Assembly (NCBI RefSeq): GCF_002754375.1
Contig: NZ_PEFF01000001.1
Coordinates: 5,845,501-5,909,500 of the forward strand
DNA: 64,000 bases
DNA from: Variovorax sp. 54
Lineage (GTDB): Bacteria; Pseudomonadota; Gammaproteobacteria; Burkholderiales; Burkholderiaceae_C
Direction: 5' to 3'
Below are positions 34,092 to 42,145 of the stretch, one piece after another. The position numbers and the translations under genes were made by a program. The notes beneath the pieces are model-generated. The model saw only the letters and a list, made by a program, of their open reading frames with translations. It was not told where the DNA came from and ran no database searches. Positions within the stretch are counted from its first letter, which is position 1, and every line of letters starts with the position of its first letter.

Positions 34092-35306
34092 ATGAGCATT
34101 TTTGAAGGCTTCCTTTCCACCTCCGAAACGCTGGGCGCCTTCAGCGACCGCGCCTTCGTCGACGCCATGCTGCGCTTCGAGGCGGCGCTTGCGCGCGCGC
34201 AGGCGGCCGAAGGGCTGATTCCCGAGAGCGCCGCGCATTCGATCGTCAGCAGCTGCAAGGTCGAGCTGTTCGACGTGGCCAAGATCGTGCGCGAGAGCGG
34301 ACGCGCGGGCAGCGTCGCCATCCCGCTGGTGAAGGCACTGCGCGAGGCCGTCGGCTTGTTCAATGCCGAGGCTGTGCCCTTCGTGCACTTCGGCAGCACC
34401 AGCCAGGACGTGATCGACAGCGCGATGGCGCTGGTCACGCGCGAAGCCGTTGCGCTCGTCGAGACCGACCTGGCCAAGGCCGCCGATGCACTGCTGCGCC
34501 TGGCTGTGCAGCACGCCGAGACGCCGATGCTCGCGCGCACGCTGATGCAGCCGGCCTCGGTCACCAGCTTCGGCTTCAAGTGCGCCGGCTGGGCCGCGCC
34601 GCTGGTGCGCAGTCGCACCCGCCTGCGTGCCGCCGCGAAGCACGCGCTGCAGCTGCAGCTCGGCGGCGCCGTCGGCACGCTGGCGCAGATGAAGGGGCAG
34701 GGCGCCGCGGTGCGCCAGCGCATGGCCAAGGAACTCGGTCTGGGCGACCCCGGCGCCACGTGGCACACGCAGCGTGACGAATGGGTCGCGCTCGGCTGCG
34801 AACTCGGCCTGCTCACGGGCAGCCTGGGCAAGGTCGCGGTCGACATCTCGCTGCTCGGCCAGTACGAAGTGGCCGAGGTCGCCGAGCCCAGCGAGCCCGG
34901 GCGCGGCGGCTCGTCGGCGATGCCGCACAAGCGCAACCCCGTGGCCTCGATGGTCGCCATCGCCGCCGCGCACCGCGCGCCGCAGCGCGTGGCCGCCTTG
35001 CTCGGCGCGATGCCGCAACAGCACGAGCGCGCGCTCGGCGCCTGGCAGGCAGAACTGGCCGAGTGGCCGCAGCTGCTCATGTCGGCGCACGGCAGCGTGC
35101 GCGCCATGGCCGGCGCCTTGCCCGGCCTGCAGGTCGATGCCGCGCGCATGCGCGCCAACATCGACCGGCTGCGTGCCGAACTGCCGCGCGACGCGGCCGA
35201 CGAATGGTTCGACCCCGCGCTCGCCGTGAACGCGGGGCAAACCGCTGTGGCAGAGGTGAAAGCCCTGCAAGCCCAACTTTCATCCGACAAGGAACTCTCG
35301 CAATGA
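34092..35306 (+). CDS. pcaB: 3-carboxy-cis,cis-muconate cycloisomerase
   Basis: Second step of the protocatechuate branch: converts beta-carboxymuconate to gamma-carboxymuconolactone. It is 404 residues, fumarase/aspartase superfamily, somewhat shorter than many PcaB (about 450). Signatures are FVHFGSTSQDVIDSA (about 95-109), LARTLMQPASVTSFG (about 150) and the mobile signature loop GRGGSSAMPHKRNPV (about 272-286) with the catalytic serine. Its stop overlaps the pcaC start (ATGA). The pcaGH genes that would make its substrate are not in the window. Confidence 0.93.
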   Translation: MSIFEGFLSTSETLGAFSDRAFVDAMLRFEAALARAQAAEGLIPESAAHSIVSSCKVELFDVAKIVRESGRAGSVAIPLVKALREAVGLFNAEAVPFVHFGSTSQDVIDSAMALVTREAVALVETDLAKAADALLRLAVQHAETPMLARTLMQPASVTSFGFKCAGWAAPLVRSRTRLRAAAKHALQLQLGGAVGTLAQMKGQGAAVRQRMAKELGLGDPGATWHTQRDEWVALGCELGLLTGSLGKVAVDISLLGQYEVAEVAEPSEPGRGGSSAMPHKRNPVASMVAIAAAHRAPQRVAALLGAMPQQHERALGAWQAELAEWPQLLMSAHGSVRAMAGALPGLQVDAARMRANIDRLRAELPRDAADEWFDPALAVNAGQTAVAEVKALQAQLSSDKELSQ

Positions 35307-35770
35307 CCGCCCCCGACGCCACCCCGAGCAACCCCTACGAAGACGGGCTCGTCAACCGCCGCCGCGTGCTCGGCGACGCCTGGGTCGACAAGTCGCTCGC
35401 CAACCGCAACGGCTTCAACGCCGAGTTCCAGGAACTCATCACGCGCCACGCGTGGAACGACATCTGGGGCCGGCCTGCGCTGGGCGACAAGACACGCCGC
35501 TTCATGGTGCTGTCGATGATGCTGGGCATCCATGCCTACGAAGAATTCGCCATGCATGTGCGCGCCGCGCTCGACGGCCCGCCCGAGTCGCGCCTGACGC
35601 CCGACGAGATCAAGGAAGTGATCATGATGGCCGCCATCTACTGCGGCGTGCCGGTGGCCAACCACGCGTTCGGCATCGCCACGAACATCCTGCGCGAGAA
35701 GGGCCTGCTGCCCGCAACGCCCGCAACGCCCGCAACGCCCGCTTCGTCCGCTCCGCCCGCGGCGCAGTGA
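35303..35770 (+). CDS. pcaC: 4-carboxymuconolactone decarboxylase
   Basis: Decarboxylates gamma-carboxymuconolactone to beta-ketoadipate enol-lactone. It is 155 residues with an AhpD-like all-helical fold. Family landmarks are NGFNAEFQELITRHAW, GRPALGDKTRRFMVLSMM, HVRAAL and EVIMMAAIYCGVPVANHAF. The C-terminal about 15 residues form a PAT-repeat tail (LLPATPATPATPASS) encoded by a 9-base tandem repeat, beyond the end of the usual family length. It starts at the pcaB ATGA overlap and ends with a GTGA overlap with the MFS gene. Confidence 0.94.
   Translation: MTAPDATPSNPYEDGLVNRRRVLGDAWVDKSLANRNGFNAEFQELITRHAWNDIWGRPALGDKTRRFMVLSMMLGIHAYEEFAMHVRAALDGPPESRLTPDEIKEVIMMAAIYCGVPVANHAFGIATNILREKGLLPATPATPATPASSAPPAAQ
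35711..35746 (+). repeat. 9-base tandem repeat at the 3' end of pcaC
   Basis: CCCGCAACG occurs three times in a row (35711-35737), followed by a degenerate fourth unit CCCGCTTCG. It encodes Pro-Ala-Thr units in a C-terminal tail. As the unit is three codons long, copy-number change would keep the frame and the GTGA junction with the next gene. Confidence 0.85.
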
Positions 35771-37014
35771 ACGCGCCGGTCGCCCCGAAGAAGGGCCGGT
35801 TCGACGTCAGTTTCACCTTGCTGCTGCCGCTGCTGCTGGCCGCGCAACCGGTGGCCACCGACAGCTATCTGCCCGCGCTCCCCGCCATCGCGAAGGAGCT
35901 GGGCTCGGCCAGCACCAGCCTCACGCTGTTCGTGCTGGCCTTCGGCTTTGCGCAGCTGCTGTGCGGCCCGCTGGCCGACCGCTTCGGCAGGCGGCCCGTG
36001 TTGCTGGCGGGGCTGGCCTGTTATGTGGTCGCGGCTTTCGGCGGTGCCTTCGCGGGCAGCGTGGCGGTGCTTGCGGGCTGGCGCACGCTGCAGGGCTTTT
36101 CGATGGCGGCGATTCTTGTCTGTTCGCGCGCCGCGGTGCGCGACCTGTATCCGGCGCACGAAGGCCCGCACGTCATGGCGCGTGGCCTCACGGGCCTGGG
36201 CATGGTCGGGCTGGTGGCGCCGCTGTTGGGCGCCTGGCTGGTGCAAGGTGCAGGCTGGCGCTGGGTGATGGTCGTGATGGCGGTCTACGCAGCGGTGCTG
36301 TTCGCGCTGTGCTGGCGCTCGTTCGATGAAACGCGCAAGCCCATGACGGGCGAGTCGTCCGCGCCGCGCGGCAGCACGCGCGCCGTGTTCGCGAGCCGCT
36401 CGTTCCGCGCCTGGGCCTCGGTGGCGGCGACCACCTATGGCGGGCTGTTCTGCTTCCTGCTGCTCTCGCCGATGGTCTACATCGGCTACCTCGGCTGGTC
36501 GCCCGCGAGGTACGGCTGGATTCCGGCCGGCGGCTCGCTGGTCTACATCTTCAGCACCACGATGTGCCGCAGCCTGCTGCGCCGTTTCGGGCCGATGCGC
36601 ACCGTGCGGCTGGGCGCAGTGCTGAGCATCACGGGCGCCGTGATCCAGGCGCTGGGCTGCTGGCTGATGCCGCACAGCGCGGTGCCGCTGCTGGCGGGCC
36701 ACGCCGTGTACTGCCTCGGCCACGGCATCCACCAGCCCTGCGGGCAGGCCGGCGCCGTGGGCGACCTGCCGCACCTGGCGGGGCGGGCCGTGTCGTGGTC
36801 CGGTTTCGGCATGATGATGGTCGCGTTCTGCGTGGGGCAGGTCGCCGCGCTGTTTGTCGACACCAGTTTCTCGCATGGCGCCTGGCCGATGGTCGTGCCG
36901 ATGCTGATGGCCGGCGTCGTGCTGCTGGCCATCGCGTTCCTGTGGCTGCCGCGTCTTGCGCAACCTGCTTCTCCATCCTCCCCCTCCTCATCGACGAAGG
37001 ACTCCACCCCATGA
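35767..37014 (+). CDS. MFS transporter of the Bcr/CflA type inside the pca operon
   Basis: 415 residues with 12 hydrophobic helices. Bcr/CflA (DHA1) features are ATDSYLPALPAIA in helix 1 and the loop 2-3 motif GPLADRFGRRPVLL; the motif C-like GLGMVGLVAPLLG is in helix 5. The start is a GTG whose last bases overlap the pcaC stop. The stop overlaps the pcaD start (ATGA). A drug-efflux-type carrier locked between pcaC and pcaD may export a toxic aromatic intermediate or act as an importer with changed specificity; both are inference. Confidence 0.86.
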   Translation: MNAPVAPKKGRFDVSFTLLLPLLLAAQPVATDSYLPALPAIAKELGSASTSLTLFVLAFGFAQLLCGPLADRFGRRPVLLAGLACYVVAAFGGAFAGSVAVLAGWRTLQGFSMAAILVCSRAAVRDLYPAHEGPHVMARGLTGLGMVGLVAPLLGAWLVQGAGWRWVMVVMAVYAAVLFALCWRSFDETRKPMTGESSAPRGSTRAVFASRSFRAWASVAATTYGGLFCFLLLSPMVYIGYLGWSPARYGWIPAGGSLVYIFSTTMCRSLLRRFGPMRTVRLGAVLSITGAVIQALGCWLMPHSAVPLLAGHAVYCLGHGIHQPCGQAGAVGDLPHLAGRAVSWSGFGMMMVAFCVGQVAALFVDTSFSHGAWPMVVPMLMAGVVLLAIAFLWLPRLAQPASPSSPSSSTKDSTP

Positions 37015-37787
37015 CCACTTCCACCCCCCGCCTGAATGTCGTGCGCGAAGGCGAAGGCCCCTTCGTCGTGCTCAGCCATGCGCTCGGCTGCGACCTGCAC
37101 ATGTGGGACGGCGTGGCCGCGCAGCTTGCGCGCGCCCACACGGTGATCCGCTACGACCACCGCAACCACGGCGGCTCCGAGGTGGTGCCCGGCGTGCTGC
37201 GCGTGGAAACGCTGGCGCAGGACGCAGCCGACCTCATCGCGCGCGAAACGGGCGGCGAGCCCGTGCATTTCGTCGGCCTGTCGATGGGCGGCATGACCGC
37301 GCAGGCACTGGCGGTGCGGCACCCCAAACAGCTGAAGACCGTGGTCATCGCCAATTCGGCTGCGCATTACCCCGACCAGGCGCCGTGGCGCCTGCGCGCG
37401 GAAACCGTGGCCGCCAAGGGCGTGGCCGCGATCGCTCCTGGCGCTGTGGCGCGCTGGCTCACGCCGGCCTATGCCGCCACGCCCGAAGGCGCGGTGGCCG
37501 CGCGCACCTTGCACGACGCGCTGGTGCGCACCGATGCCCAGGGCTACATCGAGAGCTGCAACGCCGTGGCCGCCATCGACTTCCGCGAGAGCAACCGCCG
37601 CATCGCCACGCCCACGCTGGTGATCGGCGGGCTGCAGGACGAGGCCACGCCGATGGCCATGTCCGAAGCCATGGTGGCGCAGATCCCGGGCGCGCGGCTG
37701 GCGACCATCGACGCCGCGCACCTGAGCGCGGTGGAGCGGCCGGTCGAGTTCGCGCAGATGCTGATCGATTACTGGCGCAGCCTCTGA
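37011..37787 (+). CDS. pcaD: 3-oxoadipate enol-lactonase
   Basis: Hydrolyses beta-ketoadipate enol-lactone to beta-ketoadipate. It is 258 residues, alpha/beta-hydrolase fold: LSHALGCDLHMWD (about 20-32), DHRNHGGS (about 47-54), nucleophile elbow GLSMGGM (about 86-92, Ser), acid in GGLQDEATP and histidine in DAAHLSAVE. The opening LNVVREGEG and DHRNHGGS are typical of PcaD. It is the last gene of the six-gene unit, followed by a 140-base gap to quiC. Succinyl-CoA transferase and thiolase genes do not follow. Confidence 0.92.
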   Translation: MTTSTPRLNVVREGEGPFVVLSHALGCDLHMWDGVAAQLARAHTVIRYDHRNHGGSEVVPGVLRVETLAQDAADLIARETGGEPVHFVGLSMGGMTAQALAVRHPKQLKTVVIANSAAHYPDQAPWRLRAETVAAKGVAAIAPGAVARWLTPAYAATPEGAVAARTLHDALVRTDAQGYIESCNAVAAIDFRESNRRIATPTLVIGGLQDEATPMAMSEAMVAQIPGARLATIDAAHLSAVERPVEFAQMLIDYWRSL

Positions 37788-37845
37788 AAAAACACCCAGC
37801 TCGGACCTCCGGGTTGGCTAGGTGTAACCCCTATTTCGTGCGAAT

Positions 37846-37871
37846 GATGATCGGCAGCGTGCGATCATCGA
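37846..37871. promoter_or_regulatory. Candidate IclR-type operator upstream of quiC
   Basis: GATGATCG-8-CGATCATC is a perfect 8-bp inverted repeat ending about 58 bases before quiC. Its right arm lies in CGATCATCGA (37862-37871), a 10-mer that also occurs in the IclR intergenic operator (32178-32187). The shared word suggests one regulator controls both transcription units. Confidence 0.5.
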
Positions 37872-37927
37872 TCAGAAGGGGCTGATTTGCGTTGTGGCGC
37901 GCCCGGGCTCTTTCTACAGTCCATCCC

Positions 37928-39838
37928 ATGCACCGCGCCATTGCCACCGTCTCGCTCAGCGGCACCCTCCGTCAGAAGCTCGAAGCCATTGCGGCGGCGG
38001 GCTTCGACGGCATCGAGCTGTTCGAAGCCGATTTCGTCAACTTCCGCGGCACCGCCGCCGAGCTGCGCCGCATCGCGTCCGACTTGGGCCTGGCGATCGA
38101 CCTGTACCAGCCGTTCCGCGATTTCGAAGGCATGCCCGAACCGCAGTTCCAGCGCAGCCTGGAGCGCGCCGAACGCAAGTTCGACCTCATGGAAGCCATG
38201 GGCGCACCGATGGTGCTGTGCTGCTCCAACACCTCGCCGCTGTCGGTGAACGACCCGGCGCGTGCCGCGGCCCAGCTGCACGAACTGGCCGAGCGCGCCG
38301 CGCGCCGCAACCTGCGCGTGGGTTTCGAGGCGCTGGCCTGGGGCCGCCACACCTCGCGCTACGCGCAGGCCTGGGACATCGTGCAGCGCGCCGACCACCC
38401 GCACCTCGGGCTGATCCTGGACAGCTTCCACACGCTGTCGCTGAAGGACGATCCGGCGGGCATCGCCGCCATTCCGGGCGAAAAGATCTTCTTCGTGCAG
38501 ATGGCCGATGCGCCGTTGTTGTCGATGGACGTGCTGCAGTGGGCGCGCCACCACCGCTCGTTCCCGGGGCAGGGCGACTTCGACGTGACCGGCTTCTTCG
38601 AACAGGTGCTGCGCGCGGGCTACACCGGGCCGCTGTCGCTCGAGATCTTCAACGACATCTTTCGCGAGACACCGAACCGCCGCACCGCGGTCGATGCGAT
38701 GCGCTCGCTGCTGTACCTCGAAAGCGAAACGCGCGAGCGGTTGGCCGCCGGCAACGCGCCTGTGCAACCGCAGCGCGTGGAGCTGTTCAACCCGCCGCCT
38801 GCGCCGGTGCTCTCGGGGCTGTCGTTCATCGAGTTCGCGGCCGACGAGGCCTCGGCCGTCACGCTCGGTGCGCTGCTCGGGCAGCTGGGGTGCCGCCGTG
38901 TCGGCCGCCACCGCTCCAAGGCCGTCACGCTGTACCGCCAGGGCGGCATCCACTTCATCGTCAACGCGCAGCCCGATTCGTTTGCGCGCCGCCGTTTCGA
39001 GGCGCACGGCACCTCGGTGTGCGCACTGGGCGTGCGCTGCGCCGACCCGCTCGCCGCCGTGGGCCGCGCGACCGCCATGCGCTCGCTGCGCCACGACAGC
39101 CCGGTCGGGCCCAACGAGCTGCGCGTGCCGGCCATCGTGGCGCCGGGCGGCAACCTGATCCATTTCGTGCCCGAGGCGCTGGGTGCCAACGGGCTGTACG
39201 AGACCGACTTCATCCTCGAGGACGCAGGGCCCGGCGACCGCGATGCCGGCCTTACGCGCATCGACCACGTGGCACTGGGCCTGGCGCTCGACCAGCTCGA
39301 CACCTGGGTGCTGTTCACGCGCGCCGTGCTCGGCCTGGAGCCCGGCGAGAGCCTGGAGCTGGCCGACCCCTTCGGTCTGATTCGCAGCCGCGGCGTGGCC
39401 AATGCCGACCGCAGCCTGCGCCTGGTGCTGAACGTGTCGCTGAGCCAGCGCACGCGCACCGCGCGCACGCTGAGCGTGACCGGCGGCGGGGCCGTGCATC
39501 ACATCGCGCTCGACTGCAACGACATCTTCGACACCGTGGCCCGGCTGCGCGCCAACGGCACGCGCTTCGTGCCGATCTCGGACAACTACTACGACGACCT
39601 GGCCACGCGCATCGACGTGGCGCCCGAGCTGCTGGCGCGCATGCGCGAAGCCGGCGTGCTGTTCGACCGCTCGGCGGGCGGCGACTACCTGCACATCTAC
39701 ACCGAGAGCTTCGAAGGCGGCCTCTTCTTCGAGGTCGCGCAGCGCATGGGCGGCTACGACGCCTACGGCGCGCTCAATGCACCTGCGCGCATGGCGTCGC
39801 AGGCGCAACAGCAGCAGCCACAGCAGCAACAAGACTGA
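37928..39838 (+). CDS. quiC: 3-dehydroshikimate dehydratase fused to a hydroxyphenylpyruvate dioxygenase-like domain
   Basis: Converts 3-dehydroshikimate to protocatechuate, joining quinate/shikimate use to the pca pathway. It is 636 residues. Residues 1-285 are an AP-endonuclease-2-type TIM barrel (GFDGIELFEADF, VGFEALAWGRHTSRY, LGLILDSFHTLS, GEKIFFVQMADAP, PLSLEIFND). From about 295 comes a VOC/HPPD-like part that keeps the metal triad H447 (IDHVALG), H525 (VHHIALD) and E602 (LFFEVAQR). The C-terminus is a Gln-rich tail (QQQQPQQQQD). This fused architecture is known in QuiC of Pseudomonas and relatives. ATG 37928 is chosen as the first residue of the barrel. Confidence 0.92.
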   Translation: MHRAIATVSLSGTLRQKLEAIAAAGFDGIELFEADFVNFRGTAAELRRIASDLGLAIDLYQPFRDFEGMPEPQFQRSLERAERKFDLMEAMGAPMVLCCSNTSPLSVNDPARAAAQLHELAERAARRNLRVGFEALAWGRHTSRYAQAWDIVQRADHPHLGLILDSFHTLSLKDDPAGIAAIPGEKIFFVQMADAPLLSMDVLQWARHHRSFPGQGDFDVTGFFEQVLRAGYTGPLSLEIFNDIFRETPNRRTAVDAMRSLLYLESETRERLAAGNAPVQPQRVELFNPPPAPVLSGLSFIEFAADEASAVTLGALLGQLGCRRVGRHRSKAVTLYRQGGIHFIVNAQPDSFARRRFEAHGTSVCALGVRCADPLAAVGRATAMRSLRHDSPVGPNELRVPAIVAPGGNLIHFVPEALGANGLYETDFILEDAGPGDRDAGLTRIDHVALGLALDQLDTWVLFTRAVLGLEPGESLELADPFGLIRSRGVANADRSLRLVLNVSLSQRTRTARTLSVTGGGAVHHIALDCNDIFDTVARLRANGTRFVPISDNYYDDLATRIDVAPELLARMREAGVLFDRSAGGDYLHIYTESFEGGLFFEVAQRMGGYDAYGALNAPARMASQAQQQQPQQQQD

Positions 39839-39883
39839 TTTTTTCCCGCACCCGTCACCTCAAGTCATCACCGGAGACAACAC

Positions 39884-41305
39884 ATGGCCAACTCATCAGC
39901 CAAAGAGCCGCAAGGCAGGCACCAGTCGAAGAAAGCCGCCGCCAGCGGCTGGATCGGCTCGGCGCTGGAGTACTACGACTTCTTCATCTACGCGACCGCC
40001 GCGGCGCTGATCTTTCCGCAGATCTTCTTCCCCAAGGGCGACCCGACCACGGCCATCATTGCGTCGCTCGCGACCTACGGCGTGGGCTATGTGGCGCGCC
40101 CCATCGGCGCCTTCGTGCTCGGCCACTGGGGCGACACGCACGGGCGCAAGCAGGTGCTGGTGCTGTGCATGTTCCTGATGGGTTTTTCGACCGTGGCCGT
40201 GGGCCTGCTGCCGACCTACGACCAGGTCGGCCTGCTGGCCCCCGCGCTGCTGGTGCTGCTGCGCCTGGTGCAGGGCTTTGCGGTGGCCGGCGAAATCTCG
40301 GGCGCCAGCTCGATGATTCTGGAGCACGCACCGTTCGGGCGTCGCGGCTTCTTCGCGAGCTTTACCTTGCAGGGCGTGCAGGCCGGCCAGATCCTGGCGG
40401 CCGCCGTGTTCCTGCCGCTCGCGCACTACATGCCTGAAGAGGCGTTCAACTCGTGGGGCTGGCGCATTCCGTTCCTGCTGAGCTTCCTCGTGATCGTGGC
40501 CGGCTACATCATCCGCCGCGAGGTCGACGAAACGCCGGCCTTTGCCGAAGTCGACAAGAAGGGCGAAGTGGCGAAGTCGCCCATCGTCCAGGCTTTTACC
40601 GACAGCTGGGCCGACATGCTGCGCGTGGTCTGCATGGCGCTGATGAACGTGATTCCGGTGGTCGCCACCGTGTTCGGCGCGGCCTACGCGGTGCAGTCCG
40701 CCTACGGCATCGGCTTCCAGAAAGACGTGTACCTGTGGATTCCGGTGCTGGGCAACATCCTGGCCGTGCTGGTGATCCCGTTCGTGGGCAACCTGTCGGA
40801 CCGCATCGGCCGCAAGCCGCCGATCATCGTGGGCGCACTGGCTTCGGGCCTGCTGTCCTTCGTGTACCTGTACGCCATCAGCATCAAGAACGTGCCGCTG
40901 GCCATCTGCATGTCGCTCTTGATGTGGGGCATCGTGTACCAGGGCTACAACGCGACCTTCCCGAGCTTCTACCCGGAGCTGTTCCGCACCCGCAACCGCG
41001 TGTCGGCCATGGCCATCTCGCAGAACATCGGCACCACCTTCACCGCGCTGCTGCCCGCGCTGTTCGCCGCCGTGGCGCCTCCGGGCTCGACCAACGTGTG
41101 GTTCACGGTCGGCGCCATCACCTTCGCGGTGACCGTGCTGGCCGCGCTGGCCGCCATGAGCGCCCGCGAGACCTACCGCGTCCACATGCGCGACCTGGGC
41201 GACCCCAATGCCGTGCCCGTCGACAAGGCCGAGTACGACCGCCTGCGCGAAGAGACGATGGCCAGCGCCCGCACGGACCGCGAACGCCGCAAGGCCATCG
41301 CCTGA
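39884..41305 (+). CDS. MFS permease, metabolite:H+ symporter family (shikimate/quinate-type)
   Basis: 473 residues with 12 helices, MHS subgroup as in ShiA and PcaT. SGWIGSALEYYDFFIYATAAAL is the typical opening (the helix-1 acidic pair is absent). GALVLGHWGD-like loop 2-3 reads FVLGHWGDTHGRKQVL. Helix 4 has LRLVQGFAVAGEISGA, and NLSDRIGRKPPII marks the second half. It lies 45 bases after quiC on the same strand. It probably imports shikimate, quinate or dehydroshikimate for the neighbouring enzymes. Confidence 0.9.
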   Translation: MANSSAKEPQGRHQSKKAAASGWIGSALEYYDFFIYATAAALIFPQIFFPKGDPTTAIIASLATYGVGYVARPIGAFVLGHWGDTHGRKQVLVLCMFLMGFSTVAVGLLPTYDQVGLLAPALLVLLRLVQGFAVAGEISGASSMILEHAPFGRRGFFASFTLQGVQAGQILAAAVFLPLAHYMPEEAFNSWGWRIPFLLSFLVIVAGYIIRREVDETPAFAEVDKKGEVAKSPIVQAFTDSWADMLRVVCMALMNVIPVVATVFGAAYAVQSAYGIGFQKDVYLWIPVLGNILAVLVIPFVGNLSDRIGRKPPIIVGALASGLLSFVYLYAISIKNVPLAICMSLLMWGIVYQGYNATFPSFYPELFRTRNRVSAMAISQNIGTTFTALLPALFAAVAPPGSTNVWFTVGAITFAVTVLAALAAMSARETYRVHMRDLGDPNAVPVDKAEYDRLREETMASARTDRERRKAIA

Positions 41306-41342
41306 GCCAAGGCAGCGAAGACCCCGCGCGCACCAAGGGTTG

Positions 41343-41365
41343 TGGCGCCATGAAGAATGGCGCCA
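41343..41365 (+). promoter_or_regulatory. Hairpin covering the start region of the FrnE-like gene
   Basis: TGGCGCCA occurs at 41343-41350 and again at 41358-41365, separated by TGAAGAA. The word is its own reverse complement, so the two copies can pair as an 8-bp stem with a 7-base loop. Each copy ends in the A of a potential ATG start (41350 and 41365), and a recognisable ribosome site is lacking. Start selection or translation could be limited by this stem. Confidence 0.45.
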
Positions 41366-42039
41366 TGACCGCCCATCTCAAGATCGATTTCGTTTCCGAT
41401 GTCTCCTGCCCCTGGTGCGCCGTGGGCCTTGGCGCACTCGAGGCTGCCCTGAAACGGGTGGCGCCGGAGGTGTCGGCCGAGCTGCACTTCCAGCCTTTCG
41501 AGCTGAACCCGCAGATGCCGCCCGAAGGCCAGGACACCTTCGAGCACCTGAACCAGAAGTACGGCTCGTCGCAGGAGCAGCAGGCGCAGGCCCGCGAGGC
41601 GATCCGCCAGCGCGGCGCGGCCGTCGGCTTCGAGTTCAGCCCCGGCGGCCGGCCCCGCGTGTACAACACCTTCAACGCCCACCGGCTGCTGCACTGGGCC
41701 GAGCTGGAAGACCCGGCCAAGCAGGTGACGCTGAAGAAGCTGCTGCTGAAGGCCTACTTCACCGACAGCCAGAACCCTTCGGACCCCGAGGTGCTGGTGC
41801 GTGCGGCGACCGAGGCGGGGCTCGACGCGGCGCGGGCCCGCGAGATCCTGGCCGGCGACGAGTTCGCGCAGGAAACCCGCGAACGCGAGCGCATGTACAC
41901 CGACGCCGGCATCCATTCGGTGCCCGCGATCATCATCAACGACCAGCACCTGATCTCCGGCGGCCAGCCGGTCGAGGTGTTCGAGCGCGCGCTGCGGCAG
42001 ATCGCGGGCGCGGAGCCGAGCAGCGTCGCCACGGCCTGA
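41365..42039 (+). CDS. DsbA-family oxidoreductase (FrnE-like)
   Basis: 224 residues with a thioredoxin fold and helical insertion. The active-site motif CPWC is at residues 15-18 and the cis-proline in SVPAIIIN near 190. YNTFNAHRLLHWA and FTDSQNPSDPEVLV are characteristic of the FrnE/YwbO group. No signal peptide, so it acts in the cytoplasm, unlike DsbA proper. The start at 41350 would add five residues; 41365 gives the usual family N-terminus. Possibly involved in oxidative stress or polyketide-like chemistry. It follows the MHS permease by 59 bases but is not obviously related in function. Confidence 0.86.
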   Translation: MTAHLKIDFVSDVSCPWCAVGLGALEAALKRVAPEVSAELHFQPFELNPQMPPEGQDTFEHLNQKYGSSQEQQAQAREAIRQRGAAVGFEFSPGGRPRVYNTFNAHRLLHWAELEDPAKQVTLKKLLLKAYFTDSQNPSDPEVLVRAATEAGLDAARAREILAGDEFAQETRERERMYTDAGIHSVPAIIINDQHLISGGQPVEVFERALRQIAGAEPSSVATA

Positions 42040-42111
42040 AAGGGCAGGGCTTCGTTTCGCCTTGCAACGAAGCTGACCTTCAGCTTTACCTGACCGCGGC
42101 CTGAGGTCGGT

Positions 42112-42137
42112 CAACCGCCTACATCGCGCGGCGGTTG
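42112..42137. promoter_or_regulatory. Inverted repeat before the DUF1800 gene
   Basis: CAACCGCC and GGCGGTTG form a perfect 8-bp stem with a 10-base loop, which extends to 11 of 13 pairs (42107-42142). It ends nine bases before the start codon. It could end transcription of the upstream unit or act as an operator or leader hairpin for the DUF1800/DUF1501 pair. No T run. Confidence 0.4.
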
Positions 42138-42145
42138 ATCGGTTC

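Noticed and set aside
32181..35276. A 1031-residue open frame on the minus strand opposite the shikimate dehydrogenase-like and pcaB genes
   Set aside because: It is the mirror of GC-rich codon bias: low-complexity Arg/His/Gly/Ala protein with no domain, while the plus strand encodes clear enzymes.
34092..35306. Adenylosuccinate lyase or argininosuccinate lyase in place of pcaB
   Set aside because: Same superfamily, but the pcaC overlap and pcaD in the same operon fix the assignment as PcaB.
37865..39832. A 655-residue minus-strand frame opposite quiC
   Set aside because: Shadow of the fused QuiC protein, whose motifs are clear on the plus strand.
37928..39838. True 4-hydroxyphenylpyruvate dioxygenase
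   Set aside because: The metal triad is present in the C-terminal half, but the N-terminal barrel and pca context fit the dehydratase fusion.
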